Below, piece after piece: positions 62,277-64,000 of a stretch of 64,000 nucleotides of DNA. The DNA lies in NCBI GenBank assembly GCA_036501665.1, contig DASXZW010000117.1, positions 1-64,000 on the forward strand, in the 5' to 3' direction. The position numbers and the translations under genes are program-made. The notes beneath the pieces are model-generated. The model saw nothing but the letters and a program-made list of their open reading frames with translations. It did not search any database and had not been told where the DNA came from. The DNA is from DATAUD01 sp036501665 (lineage in GTDB: Bacteria; Verrucomicrobiota; Verrucomicrobiia; Limisphaerales; Palsa-1400). How positions within the stretch are numbered: position 1 is the first letter of the stretch; each line of letters opens with the position of its first letter.

Positions 62277-63020
62277 TTATGACATGTTGCCGAGTTCGCT
62301 GATGGTCTTGCCCATGCGGTCGTCCTGCATCTGAATAATGTGCTGGTTCGCTTCAAACGAGCGCATCGCCGTCATCATGTTAGCCATTTCGCCGACGACC
62401 GAGGTGTTCGACCCTTCAAGATAATTCTGGCGCAAGGTGGACGTGCTGGCCTGCGGAATCAGACCGTGTCCGCCGCCGATAAAATAGGCCCCGCTGATTT
62501 GTGTCAGCGCTTCGGGATTTTGAAATTCGGTGATCTTGAGTTTCCCTTTTTTCTCCGCGCCCTGGCTGACAGTGCCATTGGCCGAAACAGACATCGGCGC
62601 GGGATTCTGCAAATTCAGCATGATCGGGCCGCCTTCGCCTTCGACGGGATAACCTTCCTTGGTCACCAGCTCGCCCTTCGAGGTGACTTGGAATTCGCCG
62701 TCGCGCGTGAAAGCGCTGGTGCCGTTGGGCAATTGCACCGAGAAAAATCCTTTGCCATCAATCGCAACATCATTCTTGACGCCCGTTGCAATCATCTCGC
62801 CCGGAGCGAAACTTGGGCTGGTCTTCGACTTGGGAATAGCAAAAGTTGATGGAAGATTCGCGCCGCCGGCGGGCAGCAATCCAGCCTTCACTGCCGCCAT
62901 GGATAACTGTTGTCTCTTGAAGCCGGGAACAGAACTCGATGCCAGGTTGCCAGTGATGGCATCCTGCCAGGCGCTATTGGCGCTCAGCGCCGCTGCGGCT
63001 TGGTAAAGACTTACATTCAT
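62277..63020 (-). CDS. flgF: Flagellar basal-body rod protein FlgF
   Basis: From ATG 63020 the 247-aa protein starts MNVSLYQAAAALSANSAWQD with AITGNLASSSVPGFKRQQLS, the rod-family N-terminus, and ends YLEGSNTSVVGEMANMMTAM. The upstream in-frame codons are poor protein sequence. It is the first gene of the FlgF-FlgG-FlgA-FlgH-FlgI series and builds the rod. Confidence 0.9.
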   Translation of the reverse strand: MNVSLYQAAAALSANSAWQDAITGNLASSSVPGFKRQQLSMAAVKAGLLPAGGANLPSTFAIPKSKTSPSFAPGEMIATGVKNDVAIDGKGFFSVQLPNGTSAFTRDGEFQVTSKGELVTKEGYPVEGEGGPIMLNLQNPAPMSVSANGTVSQGAEKKGKLKITEFQNPEALTQISGAYFIGGGHGLIPQASTSTLRQNYLEGSNTSVVGEMANMMTAMRSFEANQHIIQMQDDRMGKTISELGNMS

Positions 63021-63056
63021 TCCGAAACATACAAAGCAACGCCTGTGCCACCGCGT

Positions 63057-63082
63057 AAAACCCCTTATTTTACAGGGGTTTT
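63057..63082 (-). terminator. Strong AT-flanked hairpin upstream of flgF
   Basis: AAAACCCC and GGGGTTTT flank a 10-nt loop, giving a perfect 8-bp stem with T and A tracts on both sides. On the reverse strand it could end transcription from the small gene at 63359-63610, or act as an attenuator in the flgF leader. Confidence 0.6.
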
Positions 63083-63212
63083 GACAAGGTCGGCCTTCCG
63101 CGACGGGCAAAAGCTGCCCTTTCGATGGAGAATTCTGCCGTGAAGAGAGAAAACACAAAAATCAACGAATGGAGGGAGAAAAAGTTGCAAATCCACCGAG
63201 GGAAAAAATGAA

Positions 63213-63339
63213 GAGAGTGATTGCCAAAAATAACTTTCGAAAGCACATGACATCTGATTCCCTCGCCCCGCTTGCGGGGAGAGGGTTAGGGAGAGGGGTT
63301 CATTTTCTCGATTCAGAATGCCTTTTGGCAATCACTCTC
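63213..63339. mobile_element. 127-bp MITE-like element
   Basis: GAGAGTGATTGCCAAAA at 63213-63229 is repeated perfectly in inverted orientation at 63323-63339. The centre carries CCCCGCTTGCGGGG and GAGAGGGTTAGGGAGAGGGG, a motif widely repeated in bacterial genomes. It occupies the gap between the small gene and flgF. Confidence 0.7.
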
Positions 63340-63358
63340 GACAATCCTGAAAGTCGGG

Positions 63359-63610
63359 TCAATGAAGGCACGAAAGCTCAATGACACTTCCACAGCCGCA
63401 CTGGATCCGAATCCCCGAAATCACATCCCCTTTTCGTTCCAGCGTAATCGTCGGCTTGGCGCATTCTTCAGTAGTGTGGACAGGCGGCGGGATCAGTGGT
63501 TTGAATACAGATTTGGCGGCAGACCTCGGAAAAACATTTAGATCGTGCGACGCGCCTGAATCGTTGGATGTGGCGACAGGCGAAAGCAGGGGGACAAATT
63601 GAGCGGACAT
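63359..63610 (-). CDS. Small cysteine-containing protein in the flagellar region
   Basis: This 83-aa frame has a polar, low-complexity start and a conserved-looking end (TITLERKGDVISGIRIQCGC, then GSVIELSCLH). The C-G-C and final C may bind metal or form disulfides. It lies 18 nt downstream of the OmpA-type gene, so it is probably co-transcribed. I do not know its family; a role near the motor is a guess. Confidence 0.6.
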   Translation of the reverse strand: MSAQFVPLLSPVATSNDSGASHDLNVFPRSAAKSVFKPLIPPPVHTTEECAKPTITLERKGDVISGIRIQCGCGSVIELSCLH

Positions 63611-63628
63611 GGATTTATTATTGGCAGC

Positions 63629-64000
63629 CTAGGTTTTCGACCGGACATTCAACAGCACTGTGACGCGGCGATTGATTTCCGCTCCCGGCTCCTGGTTGGG
63701 CATTGGAACGGTGCCGCCGTAACCGACGACCTTTTTAATCTGTTGGTTCCCCACTCCATGTTCGAGCAATTTGCGGCGAGCGGCATTGGCGCAGTCGGCG
63801 GAGACTTCCCAATCTCCATAATCCTCGCGAACCGCAGAGCCTCCCGTCTCAGTGTGGCCTTCCAATTCAATCGCAAAACTCGTGTATCGTGAAATTTCCC
63901 AGGCAAGCGTGGAAAAAACCCAATCGCCATACGTGGTGAATTTGGTCGTATTCGGCTGAAAAATCGGTTTATGCGCGCGGTCGAAAACATTGATTCGCAA
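63629..64000 (-). CDS. OmpA/MotB-type peptidoglycan-binding protein (C-terminal part)
   Basis: The frame is open to the right edge and codes for at least 123 residues: LRINVFDRAHKPIF, then AIELEGHTETGG, SADCANAARRKLLEHGV and VVGYGGTVPMPN with EINRRVTVLL. This is the OmpA C-terminal domain of MotB-like stator proteins, which anchor to peptidoglycan. The N-terminal membrane helix lies outside the window. Given the flagellar genes beside it, MotB is the best assignment. Confidence 0.85.
   Translation of the reverse strand: MRINVFDRAHKPIFQPNTTKFTTYGDWVFSTLAWEISRYTSFAIELEGHTETGGSAVREDYGDWEVSADCANAARRKLLEHGVGNQQIKKVVGYGGTVPMPNQEPGAEINRRVTVLLNVRSKT

Noticed and set aside
63065..63331. Reverse-strand open frame over the gap before flgF
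   Set aside because: It spans the inverted-repeat element and the terminator hairpin and shows only repeat-type peptides such as PLSLTLSPQAGRG.

Overview
The window most likely comes from a verrucomicrobial chromosome, probably near the Pedosphaera/Limisphaera group. This is an inference from gene content: large secreted proteins with lamin-tail, PPC and cadherin-like repeats; pseudopilins with an FTLIELL leader and a late DGH motif; DUF2851 and DUF5069 proteins; an NWPQWRGP-type beta-propeller; a CE15 esterase; and a small mS38-like ribosomal protein. GC content is moderate to high, genes are dense, and many neighbours share 4-nt ATGA overlaps. I saw no rRNA, tRNA, prophage or CRISPR array.

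Layout, left half: 1-2377 is the 5' part of a lamin-tail surface protein that leaves the left edge. 2777-4864 encodes a ribonucleotide reductase large-subunit homologue that has lost its catalytic motifs but sits behind what look like two NrdR boxes. 5260-7885 holds an FmdB-type zinc ribbon and a leftward operon of two cyclophilins, a NUDIX enzyme and a HAD phosphatase. 8043-12272 is a 1,409-aa repeat protein. 12530-17251 is an Lhr-family helicase whose frame contains two copies of a 146-bp palindromic element. Then come infA, an RRM protein, a BrnT/BrnA toxin-antitoxin pair, cydAB, a TPMT-type methyltransferase and a DUF2851 protein. 24829-29641 is a four-gene cassette, FkbH, acyl carrier protein, MBOAT and SGNH-like protein, whose logic matches the Dlt D-alanylation pathway but with a different loading enzyme.

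Layout, right half: 29673-31858 is an ArsR regulator with a four-domain AHSA1 protein. 32836-38696 carries a TPR lipoprotein, an mS38-like ribosomal protein, hisG, a 44-aa basic protein nested between hisG and purN, a pseudopilin, an orphan antitoxin, a pterin dehydratase and a type I dehydroquinase. 38906-40830 is an Ada-AlkA fusion followed by ogt. 41843-45365 pairs an unidentified secreted protein with a CE15 glucuronoyl esterase. 45375-55372 is mostly housekeeping: response regulator, two membrane proteins, zwf, beta-propeller, NUDIX, tadA, cysK, peroxiredoxin, DUF5069, and an Rrf2 regulator with an SDR oxidoreductase and dyad operators. 55485-64000 is a leftward flagellar block (OmpA/MotB-type protein, small protein, flgF, flgG, flgA, flgH, flgI, flgJ, flgN, flgK, flgL).

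The strongest leads are the FkbH-ACP-MBOAT-SGNH cassette (possibly glyceryl or related acyl modification of a surface polymer), the NrdR-linked dead reductase, the in-frame palindromic elements in lhr, the small coupled gene between purN and hisG, and several small inverted-repeat elements.
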